Shown: piece by piece, positions 1-5,262 of the stretch
Position numbering within the stretch: the first letter of the stretch is position 1
How the letters are laid out: each line of letters starts with the position of its first letter
Source: Coriobacteriaceae bacterium
GTDB taxonomy: Bacteria > Actinomycetota > Coriobacteriia > Coriobacteriales > UMGS124
DNA: 10,412 nt
Assembly: GCA_019420325.1 (NCBI GenBank)
Contig: JAHZHK010000090.1
Coordinates: forward strand, 684-11,095
Direction: 5' to 3'
Notes under the pieces: generated by a model
Told to the model about the DNA's origin: nothing
Database searches by the model: none
Seen by the model: only the letters and a program-made list of their open reading frames with translations
Translations under genes and position numbers: made by a program

Positions 1-347
1 ACATCCAGCTCCTCGGCATCGGCCACAATGGCCACATCGGCTTCAACGAGCCCGATGACGTCTTTGAGAAGCAGACCCACCGCGTCGAGCTCACCGAGAT
101 GACCCGCGAGGCCAACAGCCGCCTGTTCAACTCCATCGACGAGGTGCCCACCCATGCCCGCTCCATGGGCATCGGCACCATCATGCGCGCCCGCAAGCTG
201 CTCCTCGTGGCCAACGGCACTGCAAAGGCTCAGATTGTGCGCGATGCCCTCACCGGCCCTGTGACCCCTCGCGTCCCCGCCTCCATCCTACAGTTCCACC
301 CCGACGTGACCGTGGTGCTCGACAAGGACGCTGCAAGCCTGCTGTAA
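1..347 (+). CDS. nagB: Glucosamine-6-phosphate deaminase, C-terminal part (5' end outside window)
   Basis: NagB converts glucosamine-6-phosphate to fructose-6-phosphate and ammonia in the cytoplasm, the last step of amino-sugar catabolism. Only the last 114 residues are present, read in the frame starting at base 3; the stop is TAA at 345-347. The segment opens with the active-site stretch LLGIGHNGHIGFNEP, which carries the catalytic His and Glu of the family. The position of the E. coli catalytic-loop Asp141 is Asn here, as I recall for many shorter Gram-positive NagB proteins. Further conserved stretches are SMGIGTIMRA and the small-residue turn ANGTAKA, followed by a C-terminus ending in VLDKDAASLL. 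The E. coli enzyme is 266 residues, so slightly less than half is visible. A strong terminator follows at 381-416, so nagB probably ends its own transcript and is not simply co-transcribed with nagA downstream. Identification is secure. Confidence 0.96.
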   Translation, partial: IQLLGIGHNGHIGFNEPDDVFEKQTHRVELTEMTREANSRLFNSIDEVPTHARSMGIGTIMRARKLLLVANGTAKAQIVRDALTGPVTPRVPASILQFHPDVTVVLDKDAASLL

Positions 348-380
348 GGCAAGTACCGGCCAATTCATGCGCCTGATGAG

Positions 381-416
381 GCCGCAGGTTCCCAACGGGG
401 GGCCTGCGGCTTTTTT
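381..416 (+). terminator. Rho-independent terminator of nagB
   Basis: A perfect 8-bp stem GCCGCAGG (381-388) / CCTGCGGC (403-410) can be extended inward by CCC/GGG pairs and is followed directly by six T (411-416). It lies 33 bases after the nagB stop. The T run is on the plus strand only, so it acts for nagB. Confidence 0.92.
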
Positions 417-761
417 GATGGGATGAATCCTGCACATGAAAGTTGGAGCCCCTTGTCGAAGGCAAACCATGTGCACGAAACCCGAGAGCTTGTATCACCA
501 GTGGCAATTCGTGAGCAGAAATGCTCAATCCAGTGGATTTGGCTCTCTTGCATGTGGACGTATGCCTTTGGGCCAAACACAAGTCCTATGCATTGGAATA
601 TGCGCCCATCAGGCATGAGTCTCCCATGTGGGAACTTGCGACCTTTTTACCAGACGCGATTACACGCTTGGTTTGCTCCTACAATGAGCGTCAGAACATG
701 TGCTGAATGTCAGTCTGTTTATACAGGCTACGTCTTTACCAGGAAAGGCGGTATACAAGGT
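417..761 (+). promoter_or_regulatory. Structured non-coding leader region upstream of nagA
   Basis: About 345 bases between the nagB terminator and nagA, visibly less GC-rich than its neighbours. I see no convincing gene. An open frame reads into nagA from 423, but its translation has no family resemblance and no good ribosome site. The region holds inverted arms TGCACATG (431-438) / CATGTGCA (468-475); a 6-bp hairpin TGAGCA-GAAA-TGCTCA (512-527) bracketed by direct repeats CCAGTGG (498-504, 530-536); TTTGG-G-CCAAA (567-577); and TCCCA-TG-TGGGA (622-633). A possible -10 box TACAAT lies at 680-685, but I cannot find a good -35 partner. The nagA promoter and operators are expected here. Whether the dyads act as protein sites or as RNA structure is open. 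Confidence 0.5.
741..761 (+). promoter_or_regulatory. Ribosome binding site options for nagA
   Basis: AGGAAAGG at 741-748 lies 13 bases before ATG 762. AAGG at 757-760 lies 10 bases before a second in-frame ATG at 771. Neither is ideal, so the nagA start could be 762 or 771; both fit the family better than the upstream in-frame ATG codons. Confidence 0.45.
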
Positions 762-1919
762 ATGAGTGCGATGGATAGTTCGCTTGAACAGGTACGCTGC
801 GTTACGGGCGGAGATGTTTTCGACGCAGACTGCTTTGCTGCTGGCGACGTTTGGGTCAGCGGCTCTACGATTGTCGAAGAAGATTGCGCCAGCGAAGGCA
901 TCGAGCTTGACGCAAGCGACTGCTATGTCATTCCCGGTCTCATCGACCTGCACTTCCATGGCTGCATGGGCGACGACCTTTCCGACGCAAGCGCCAAGGG
1001 CCTGCACCGCATGGCAGCCTACGAGGCAAAGCAGGGCATCACCGCCATCTGCCCTGCCTCGATGACCTTGCCGCACGACCGTCTGATGGCCATCATGGGC
1101 AACGTCGGTGCTTTCGAAGCCGAAGCCGGCGAGGCCGAGCTCGTGGGCATGAACATGGAGGGCCCTTACATCTCGCCTGACAAGGTGGGCGCCCAGAACC
1201 CCGAGTATGTGCGCGCGGCAAGCATCGAGGAGTTCACCGAGCTGCAGCAGGCAGCCCATGGCCGCATCAAGCTTGTGGATGTGGCTCCCGAAGAGCCTGG
1301 CAACCTCGACTTTATCCGCGAGATGCACGACAAGGTGCGTGTCTCCCTCGCCCACATGTGCGCCGACTATGACACCGCAAAGGCGGCTTTTGAGGCCGGC
1401 GCGCGCCACATGACGCATCTTTTCAACGCCATGCCTCCCCTGCACCACCGCAAACCCGGTCCCATCGCCGCAGGTGCCGAGTCTGAAGGGGTCACGCCCG
1501 AGATTATCACCGACGGCGTGCACGTGCATCCCGCCATGGTTCGCATGGCCTTCGAGCTCTTCGGCGCCGACCGCGTGATTATCATCTCCGACAGCCTGCG
1601 TTGCTGCGGTTTGGAAGACGGTGAGTACGAACTCGGCGGCCAGAACTTCACGCTCAACGGCCGCCGCTGCACTCTGGCCGACGGCACTCTCGCAGGATCT
1701 GCAAGCGACCAGATGGCATGCCTGCGCACCGCCGTCACCGAGATGAACATTCCCCTGCACGACGCCGTGCGCGCCGCCAGCACCAACCCCGCCCGCGCCC
1801 TTGGTGTGGACGACCATTACGGCTCCCTCGCCTGTGGCCACACCGCCAGCCTCGTCCTCCTCGACAAAGCAACCCTTACCGTCAAGCACGTCGTCCTGCG
1901 CGGCAAGCTGCTGGTATAA
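762..1919 (+). CDS. nagA: N-acetylglucosamine-6-phosphate deacetylase
   Basis: NagA removes acetate from GlcNAc-6-phosphate, giving glucosamine-6-phosphate for NagB. It belongs to the amidohydrolase superfamily (metal-dependent TIM barrel, cytoplasmic). The product is 385 residues from ATG 762, the usual length. Visible motifs are the metal-site LIDLHFHG (His64, His66), NMEGPYISPDKVGAQNP (metal ligand Glu133), VSLAHMCADY (His198; the family usually has GHSNA here), MTHLFNAM (His219), ITDGVHVHP (His254) and IISDSLRCCGLEDGEYELGG, whose Asp277 is the catalytic acid/base position. The His of the usual KKGAH motif is Gln145. The frame stays open upstream to 423, but that stretch lacks family sequence and would overlap the likely regulatory region. 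nagA faces the nan operon tail to tail, with the repeat cluster between them. It receives the GlcNAc-6-phosphate made by NanE, so the two converging units form one pathway. Confidence 0.93.
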   Translation: MSAMDSSLEQVRCVTGGDVFDADCFAAGDVWVSGSTIVEEDCASEGIELDASDCYVIPGLIDLHFHGCMGDDLSDASAKGLHRMAAYEAKQGITAICPASMTLPHDRLMAIMGNVGAFEAEAGEAELVGMNMEGPYISPDKVGAQNPEYVRAASIEEFTELQQAAHGRIKLVDVAPEEPGNLDFIREMHDKVRVSLAHMCADYDTAKAAFEAGARHMTHLFNAMPPLHHRKPGPIAAGAESEGVTPEIITDGVHVHPAMVRMAFELFGADRVIIISDSLRCCGLEDGEYELGGQNFTLNGRRCTLADGTLAGSASDQMACLRTAVTEMNIPLHDAVRAASTNPARALGVDDHYGSLACGHTASLVLLDKATLTVKHVVLRGKLLV

Positions 1920-1933
1920 GGCCCGTTGCAACA

Positions 1934-1967
1934 CAGCATGGCTTTCGCACGGTGCCAGATTGCGCCC
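1934..1967 (+). repeat. Degenerate repeat copy 1
   Basis: The 20 bases at 1934-1953 match the third copy at 2166-2185 at 17 of 20 positions without gaps (shared core TTCGCACGGT). A rough version of the rest of the unit follows, ending GCGCCCG. It begins 15 bases after the nagA stop. Confidence 0.6.
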
Positions 1968-1974
1968 GTTCTTT

Positions 1975-2043
1975 GTTTTTAGCGCAGCTCGTCTGCTTTC
2001 TAAGATGGCGTTCACACGACGAGGGCATTGTCCAGGCGCAGTT
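1975..2043 (+). repeat. Repeat copy 2 (left half of hairpin element)
   Basis: Starts GTTTTTAGCGCAGC, has the middle word GGCGTTCACACGAC and the end word GACGAGGGCATTGTCCAG followed by GCGCAGTT. Its terminal part forms the left arm of the hairpin at 2017-2118. Confidence 0.8.
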
Positions 2044-2118
2044 TCGCAGTGAATTACGAAGGCAAGGCCTGAGTAATTCGGTACGAAAATGTTTGAGCAC
2101 TGGACAATACCCTCGTCG
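2017..2118. repeat. Long hairpin element A
   Basis: Outer arms 2017-2035 and 2100-2118 are complementary at 18 of 19 positions (CGACGAGGG-ATTGTCCAG type). Inward come GCGCA / TGAGC with one mismatch, TTTCG (2042-2046) / CGAAA (2084-2088), GAATTAC (2051-2057) / GTAATTC (2073-2079) and AGGC (2060-2063) / GCCT (2067-2070) around an AAG loop. The pairing is nearly continuous over about 100 bases. There is no U-run after it, so it is not an obvious terminator. Confidence 0.85.
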
Positions 2119-2140
2119 ACCAAGGCGATTGCAAGCCCCT

Positions 2141-2209
2141 GTTTTGCGCAGCACCGCCCGCGATTCAGCAATGCGTTCGCACGGTCTAGACATTGTCCGG
2201 GCGCAAGGG
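2141..2209 (+). repeat. Repeat copy 3 (solo left half)
   Basis: Starts GTTTTGCGCAGCACCGCCC, has the middle word CAGCAATGCGTTCGCACGG and the end word TCTAGACATTGTCCGGGCGC. It lacks the inverted right arm: the next copy begins only five bases later. Confidence 0.85.
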
Positions 2210-2214
2210 CTCTG

Positions 2215-2285
2215 GTTTTTTGCGCTGCACCGCCCGCGATCCAGTACGGCGTTCGCGCGGCACGAGTTTTGTCCAGGCGCAAGTT
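2215..2285 (+). repeat. Repeat copy 4 with decayed right side
   Basis: Starts GTTTTTTGCGCTGCACCGCC, has the middle word CAGTACGGCGTTCGCGCGG and the variant end word CACGAGTTTTGTCCAGGCGC. Downstream are GAGCAC at 2292-2297, a small hairpin GTTCGC-AAG-GCGAAC (2303-2317) and GGAC at 2338-2341 that could pair with GTCC at 2271-2274. This suggests a decayed version of the full hairpin element. Confidence 0.75.
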
Positions 2286-2362
2286 CCTTTCGAGCACCTT
2301 CTGTTCGCAAGGCGAACCAAAACATGCACAGTTCCCCGGACATCGCCCAAGCATGGGCCCCG

Positions 2363-2433
2363 GTTTTAAAGCGCGACACCGACCGCGATTCAGTACGGCG
2401 TTCGCGCGGTCTAGACATTGTCCGGGCGCAGTT
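2363..2433 (+). repeat. Repeat copy 5 (left half of hairpin element D)
   Basis: Starts GTTTTAAAGCGCGACACCG, has the middle word CAGTACGGCGTTCGCGCGG and the end word TCTAGACATTGTCCGGGCGC. Inside it, ACCGCG (2382-2387) and CGCGGT (2405-2410) can form a separate small hairpin that competes with the larger fold, because its right arm overlaps the left arm of the long hairpin. Confidence 0.85.
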
Positions 2434-2512
2434 CTGCAGCCAAGAGAAAAGGGGCCTTACGGCCCCTTTTCTCTTGGCGAAGCTGTTTGAGCACCGGGCA
2501 ATGTCTAGACCG
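2407..2512. repeat. Long hairpin element D enclosing a terminator
   Basis: Arms 2407-2425 and 2494-2512 pair at 18 of 19 positions, and the remaining position (T2421 with G2498) would be a G-U wobble in RNA. GCGCA / TGAGC follows inward as in element A. The core is an unrelated, perfect 17-bp stem (2440-2477). The right arm ends about 12 bases from the nanE stop codon. Confidence 0.85.
2440..2477. terminator. Bidirectional terminator between nagA and nanE
   Basis: A perfect 17-bp inverted repeat, CCAAGAGAAAAGGGGCC and its complement, surrounds the four-base loop TTAC (2457-2460). On either strand a GGGGCC/GGCCCC stem is followed by TTTTCTCTT and preceded by the matching A-rich run, the classic layout of a terminator that works in both directions. 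It would serve the nan operon on the minus strand (48 bases after nanE) and, as a back-stop, nagA on the plus strand. Confidence 0.85.
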
Positions 2513-2524
2513 CCCCGCGCGACC

Positions 2525-3205
2525 CTACTCCATCGCGGCGCAGAACCAGGAGGTAATACTCGTCGGATGCGTAATCGCCGTGCCGACGACAACCGCCCAG
2601 GCACCGGCGTCGATGGCGTCCTTCGCATCCTGAGGAGAGTGCACGCGGCCCTCGCACACCACAGGGAAGCCCGGGAACTCCTCGCATGCCTTGCGCAGCA
2701 GCGGCAAATCGGGGCCGTCGGCCATGGTGCAGTCGATAGCGGCCACGCCATGGGAAAGCGTCGTGGAAACGAGGTCGCAGCCAGCGGCAACGGCACGACG
2801 GATATCCTCGATGGTGGCGCAGTCAGCCATGATGATCACGTCGCTCTGGGCGCGAACGCCGGCAACGATTTCCTCGAAGGTGCTGCCGTCAGGACGGGGC
2901 CTGTCGGTGGCGTCGATGGCCACGACGTCGCAACCAGCGTTCACACAAGCCATGGCATGGCGCAGGGTCGGGGTGATGTACACGCCCTCGTGACCCTCCT
3001 TCCACAGACCAATGACAGGCACTTCGACGCGGCCCTTGATAGCGGCGATATCGGAGAGTCCCTGGCACCTGATGGCAGCAGCGCCACCCAGCTCGCACGC
3101 GCGAGCCATCTGGGCCATGGTCTCAGGATGGCGTAGGGGCTCGCCCATATATGCCTGGCAGCTCACGATGAGCTTACCCTTCATGGATTCAATTACAGGG
3201 TTCAT
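2525..3205 (-). CDS. nanE: N-acetylmannosamine-6-phosphate 2-epimerase
   Basis: NanE converts ManNAc-6-phosphate to GlcNAc-6-phosphate, joining sialic acid breakdown to NagA and NagB. The 226 residues match the usual length of this TIM-barrel family. Conserved parts in order are KLIVSCQAYMGEPL (11-24), AIRCQG with Arg46, VPVIGLWK with Lys69, GVYITPTL, VAIDATDRPRPDG (95-107), MAD with Asp128, LVSTTLSHG, VVCEGRVHSP with Glu185 and AVVVGTAIT. Lys69 and Glu185 correspond to the catalytic Lys/Glu pair described for the Clostridium perfringens enzyme, and Arg46 and Asp128 to its substrate-site residues (family knowledge). The start ATG at 3205 has AGAAAGG seven bases upstream. It is the last gene of the minus-strand operon, 48 bases after the kinase; the stop TAG is nearly adjacent to the repeat hairpin that probably ends the transcript. 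Identification is secure. Confidence 0.95.
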   Translation of the reverse strand: MNPVIESMKGKLIVSCQAYMGEPLRHPETMAQMARACELGGAAAIRCQGLSDIAAIKGRVEVPVIGLWKEGHEGVYITPTLRHAMACVNAGCDVVAIDATDRPRPDGSTFEEIVAGVRAQSDVIIMADCATIEDIRRAVAAGCDLVSTTLSHGVAAIDCTMADGPDLPLLRKACEEFPGFPVVCEGRVHSPQDAKDAIDAGAWAVVVGTAITHPTSITSWFCAAME

Positions 3206-3253
3206 ACAGGAACCTTTCTCACATTGAACGTATCAGCACCTGCTGCCGGCAGA

Positions 3254-4264
3254 TTACTGCGCTACAGACAGCTTGTCGACGAGCCTTTCAGCCGCACCAA
3301 TAAGCGGGGCGTCGTCGCCCAAGACGGCAGCGGCAAAGCGCAAATCCGCCATCTCAGGCAGGACAAAGCCCTCAAAACCACTGCGGAGAGCGTCGTACCA
3401 GATGGGACCCGCCTTGCAGACGGAGCCAGCCAGAACAACGACCTCGGGATCGATGAGGTCGGCCCATGACGCAATAGACTCGCCAAGGCTGCGACCCGAC
3501 TGCTCGATAATCTCACGAGCCAGAGCCTCGCCGTCGTTAGCACGACGTGAAATCTCACCGCCCGAAATAGCCTCGCCGCCGCGCGCGCGATAACACTCCT
3601 CAATACCGCTGCCAGCAACGACACTCTCCAGATGGCCCGTACCCGACCAGCCGCTCGGACGTCCCACTGCCGCAGGATGCAGCGTATGACCAATCGTGCC
3701 GGCGCAACCGTGGGCACCACCCAGAAGATGGCCGTCAATCATGACAGCGCCACCCAAACCGGTACCCGCCGCAACCATGAGAGCCACACGAGCGCCCTTT
3801 GCCGCACCATGGCGCAGCTCGCCCAAAGCATGGGCATGCACGTCGTTAAGAACAGCGACCGGCAATCCGCAACGCTCATGCAGTGCGGCCCCGAGGGGCT
3901 GCCCCATCCACCCGGGCATAATCTCGCTGGCAAACGCCACAAGGCCGTCGGATTCGCGGATGCTACCCGCAGAGCTTACACCGATGCCTGCCAAGGCGGG
4001 CACATCAGCCATCCGTGCATCGGCAACCAACTCACCGGCAAGCTCGCATACACGAGCAAGCACATCGGCTCCGCCACGCTCGGCATCAGTCGGGATGCTC
4101 TTCTTAAGCATTACTTTGGGGCGAGCGCCAACATGTTCATACACGGCGATGCAACCGGCGACCTTGGTACCGCCGATGTCGAGAGCCACCACAGAAAAGG
4201 GGGACGATCCCGCACAAGCGGTCTCGTCCCCCTTCATGGCGGCGGAGGATGATACGTTCGTCAT
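3254..4264 (-). CDS. nanK: ROK-family sugar kinase, probable N-acetylmannosamine kinase
   Basis: Probably phosphorylates ManNAc, released by NanA, to ManNAc-6-phosphate for NanE. It is a 336-residue ROK kinase: phosphate loop LDIGGTK (28-34), catalytic Asp141 in VLNDVHAHALGE, ATP-site GTGLGG (167-172), and the late adenosine-loop motif VVLAGSV (276-282). Two consensus elements are missing. The GE-GH motif reads AGTIGH (Thr190 for Glu), and the zinc motif CxCGxxGC reads SGWSGTGH (204-211), with all three Cys replaced. From memory, the Staphylococcus aureus NanK also lacks the zinc site, so this fits a NanK but leaves sugar specificity unproven. I chose ATG 4264 because AAGGAG lies eight bases upstream; the GTG at 4273 sits inside that ribosome site. 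It starts 20 bases after nanA ends. Glucokinase or another ROK kinase is the alternative, but position between nanA and nanE argues strongly for NanK. Confidence 0.82.
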   Translation of the reverse strand: MTNVSSSAAMKGDETACAGSSPFSVVALDIGGTKVAGCIAVYEHVGARPKVMLKKSIPTDAERGGADVLARVCELAGELVADARMADVPALAGIGVSSAGSIRESDGLVAFASEIMPGWMGQPLGAALHERCGLPVAVLNDVHAHALGELRHGAAKGARVALMVAAGTGLGGAVMIDGHLLGGAHGCAGTIGHTLHPAAVGRPSGWSGTGHLESVVAGSGIEECYRARGGEAISGGEISRRANDGEALAREIIEQSGRSLGESIASWADLIDPEVVVLAGSVCKAGPIWYDALRSGFEGFVLPEMADLRFAAAVLGDDAPLIGAAERLVDKLSVAQ

Positions 4265-4284
4265 TCCCCGCACTCCTTCGCTAG

Positions 4285-5229
4285 TTAGGCGCGAACGGGC
4301 TGATCCTCAGCGATGAGGCCAGCAGTCTTCAGAACCTTGACGATGGCCTCAACGTCGTCGCCCACAAGAGGCTGGACAGGCTCACGCATCTGGTTGGTCT
4401 CGAAGATGCCCATCTGCCACAGGGCGGTCTTGAAGGCACCAACGCCGGCACCGAAACCAACGGTGGCCTTGACGACGCGAGTGAGGAACATGAGGCGAGC
4501 GACGTGGTCCTGGAGCTCCTTGACCTTTGCCCAGTCGCCGGCCTGATAAGCACGCCACATCTCCACGTAGGTGTAGGGATCAACGTTGGCAAGGCCAGGC
4601 ACGGAGCCATCAGCGCCAGCGAGGTAGGCACCATCGACGCAGACCTCGTGACCGGTGAGCAGCTGCAGGGGGTGACCAGCGTCCTCGTTCTCAAGGACGA
4701 GCCAACGGAACGAAACGTCGTCGCCCGAGGAGTCCTTCACGCCCTGGAGCACGCCATCCTTGCCGAGGCGGACAAGCATGGTGGGGTCGAGCTTGGTGTG
4801 CACGCACACGGGAAGGTCGTAAGCGAAGAGCGGCAGCTCGGTGTTCTCGCGGATTGCGCGGAAGTGACGCTCGGTCTCCTTCGGGCCGCCCAGTGCATAG
4901 AAGGGAGCCGTGGCGACGAGACCGTCGACGCCGATAGCCTCAGCACGCTTGGCCTGGTCGATGACGCGCAGGGTCTCCATGTCGATGATGCCGGCCAAGA
5001 CGGGCACGCGGCCGCGCACGATGGAGACGGCCTCCTGAAGGACATGCTGACGCTGGGCGTCGGTCAGGAAGGCAACCTCACCGGAGGAGCCCAGGAAGAA
5101 GAGACCGTCGACGCCGGCATCAATCATGCGGTTGATGTTGCGGCTGAACGACTTGAGGTCAAGCGTGCGCTCGGCGGTCAGCGGAATGACTACGGGAGGA
5201 ATGACGCCTTTGATGCACTTGGGATCCAT
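4285..5229 (-). CDS. nanA: DapA/NAL-family aldolase, probable N-acetylneuraminate lyase
   Basis: Likely cleaves N-acetylneuraminate to pyruvate and ManNAc. The 314 residues follow the DHDPS/NAL TIM-barrel pattern: GSSGE (47-51) binding the pyruvate carboxylate, Tyr111 in APFYALGG, Tyr137 in FAYDLP, and Schiff-base Lys165 in QGVKDSSGD. The Arg that marks dihydrodipicolinate synthases after the YNVP-like motif is absent (DLPVCVHTKL), which argues against lysine biosynthesis. The sugar-end residues differ from E. coli NanA: its GYDE (189-192) is GHEV (193-196) here, and GSTYN is PGLAN. It is therefore a divergent lyase subgroup, or a lyase for a related nonulosonate. It lies 33 bases after the second transporter ATPase and 20 bases before the kinase, in an otherwise complete nan operon, which supports the nanA role. 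The ribosome site is weak (AAAGAG in the 14 bases upstream). The start ATG 5229 gives normal family length. Confidence 0.78.
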   Translation of the reverse strand: MDPKCIKGVIPPVVIPLTAERTLDLKSFSRNINRMIDAGVDGLFFLGSSGEVAFLTDAQRQHVLQEAVSIVRGRVPVLAGIIDMETLRVIDQAKRAEAIGVDGLVATAPFYALGGPKETERHFRAIRENTELPLFAYDLPVCVHTKLDPTMLVRLGKDGVLQGVKDSSGDDVSFRWLVLENEDAGHPLQLLTGHEVCVDGAYLAGADGSVPGLANVDPYTYVEMWRAYQAGDWAKVKELQDHVARLMFLTRVVKATVGFGAGVGAFKTALWQMGIFETNQMREPVQPLVGDDVEAIVKVLKTAGLIAEDQPVRA

Positions 5230-5262
5230 CTGTCCACTCTTTCGTTTCTTGCTACAGGACGG

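Larger units (their letters stand above)
1920..2524. repeat. Intergenic palindromic repeat cluster between convergent nagA and nanE
   Basis: This 605-base gap between two converging genes has no supportable gene. It is filled with degenerate copies of a ~70-base unit, five in direct orientation (from 1934, 1975, 2141, 2215 and 2363). The unit begins GTTTT-T-GCGC and contains a middle word close to CAGTACGGCGTTCGCGCGG. It ends in a word close to ATTGTCCGGGCGCA, preceded by GGTCTAGAC, GACGAGGGC or GCACGAGTT. Two units (the second and fifth) are followed by an inverted copy of their own last ~20 bases, so each folds into a hairpin of about 100 bases (2017-2118 and 2407-2512). Long open frames seen on both strands here arise from the GC-rich repeats. 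Confidence 0.85.

Noticed and set aside
365..616. 83-residue open frame on the minus strand in the nagB-nagA gap
   Set aside because: It runs through the nagB terminator on the opposite strand, resembles no family and has no convincing ribosome site.
423..761. N-terminal extension of nagA by 113 residues
   Set aside because: The frame is open, but the translation has no amidohydrolase character, is rich in unusual residues such as Trp and Cys, and lacks a ribosome site. NagA has normal length from 762.
660..2354. 564-residue open frame on the minus strand opposite nagA
   Set aside because: It is the shadow of nagA, continued into the GC-rich repeats; its repeated peptide words come only from the DNA repeats.
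1934..2433. CRISPR array
   Set aside because: The copies are ~70 bases, degenerate and unevenly spaced, partly inverted, and lack uniform spacers.
1934..2521. Insertion sequence
   Set aside because: There is no transposase frame and no clear target duplication; at most it is a non-autonomous element.
1882..2796. 304-residue minus-strand frame across the repeats into nanE
   Set aside because: It covers nanE in the wrong frame and the terminator; its repetitive middle reflects the DNA repeat unit rather than a repeat protein.
1718..3136. 472-residue plus-strand frame across the repeat cluster and nanE
   Set aside because: It overlaps the ends of two well-identified genes and is Arg/Pro/His-rich, typical of a GC-rich shadow frame.
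4265..4273. GTG start for the kinase gene at 4273
   Set aside because: The GTG lies inside the AAGGAG ribosome site; ATG 4264 is eight bases after it.
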